From NCBI GenBank assembly GCA_028697615.1, contig JAQVET010000044.1, forward strand, positions 1-5,696: DNA of 5,696 nt, read 5' to 3'. Source of the stretch: Minisyncoccota bacterium. GTDB lineage: Bacteria; Patescibacteriota; Minisyncoccia; Minisyncoccales; GCA-002788555. Below, in pieces: positions 5,497 to 5,696 of this stretch. Below the pieces are notes generated by a model, which ran no database searches, had not been told where the DNA came from, and was given only the letters and a program-made list of their open reading frames with translations. The position numbers and the translations under genes were made by a program. Positions within the stretch are counted from its first letter, which is position 1. Each line of letters opens with the position of its first letter.

Positions 5497-5696
5497 TCTT
5501 ATTATATTATAAAATAATTACAAAATTACATAAATCCATTAGGTTTATTTGTTGCATTGACGGTTCTACTGTTAAAATTTTACTCTTCCATATTATAGTT
5601 TTATATTACTTTATAACTTATTAGTCGAATAATCTTCCTTAATTTCAAGGAAATCCGTATAAATAGAAATTATTAGTCAAATTATAAAATTTAATA

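Larger units (their letters stand above)
5251..5696. other. Non-coding, extremely AT-rich region upstream of the operon
   Basis: These 446 bases contain about 83 G/C by hand count (roughly 19%), clearly below sampled lines of the genes (about 20-35%). Stops are dense in all frames. I see no ORF beyond about 20 codons, no family-like protein and no classical RNase P, tmRNA, SRP or 5S signature. It holds the candidate yebC promoter, a possible opposing promoter, a tRNA-like 5' half, and a 6-bp hairpin (5635-5640/5647-5652, 6-nt loop) between two copies of the 9-mer TTATTAGTC (5618-5626 and 5670-5678). Confidence 0.7.

Noticed and set aside
5455..5517. 20-codon plus-strand ORF starting MIKYYLFYPLSYKG
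   Set aside because: It is too short, has no ribosome site, overlaps the tRNA-like stretch on the other strand and has composition expected by chance.
5251..5696. Riboswitch, group I intron, tmRNA, RNase P or SRP RNA upstream of yebC
   Set aside because: None of their conserved core motifs could be found on either strand. The leader between the likely start of transcription and yebC is only about 17 nt.
1..5696. CRISPR array, insertion sequence or phage genes
   Set aside because: No regularly spaced repeats, no terminal inverted repeats with a transposase and no phage-like protein were seen.

Overview
The window is a compact, AT-rich bacterial segment. All six protein-coding genes lie on the minus strand and read from right to left. 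Small proteins, 2-34 nt gaps between genes, almost no recognisable Shine-Dalgarno sequences and the particular gene mix suggest a reduced-genome lineage such as the Candidate Phyla Radiation (Patescibacteria/Parcubacteria-like). That placement is an inference, because no rRNA is present. All genes read with the standard code: TAA and TAG stops, and no in-frame TGA.

Layout from right to left, in the direction of transcription. Bases 5251-5696 are non-coding and only about 19% GC by hand count. They hold a good candidate promoter for the operon and an isolated stretch that strongly resembles the 5' half of a tRNA (acceptor start plus D-arm). A five-gene run follows: yebC (5250-4519), ruvC (4484-3948), a seven-helix membrane protein (3945-3307), an alpha-L-glutamate-ligase-like ATP-grasp enzyme fused to a RimB/PF05618-type retropepsin-like protease (3285-1990), and a second, different ATP-grasp enzyme (1970-480). 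The gaps are 34, 2, 21 and 19 nt, so one transcript is likely. A 13-bp perfect hairpin (435-463), followed a little downstream by a T8 run, closes the operon. A further minus-strand gene begins at 395 and runs off the left edge. It is the N-terminal 131 codons of a DUF2419 queuosine-salvage glycosylase (Qng1/C9orf64 family).

The most interesting part is 480-3945. In Proteobacteria, the 7TM domain is normally the C-terminal part of a protein that starts with an inactive transglutaminase, and it is encoded beside a separate glutamate-ligase homologue and a separate retropepsin-like protease. Here the membrane part stands alone, the ligase and protease are one polypeptide, and a second ATP-grasp ligase is added. 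This looks like a streamlined membrane-associated system that attaches and removes amino acids or peptides on an unknown substrate. yebC (translation/ribosome) and ruvC (recombination) head the operon and are probably just co-transcribed housekeeping genes.
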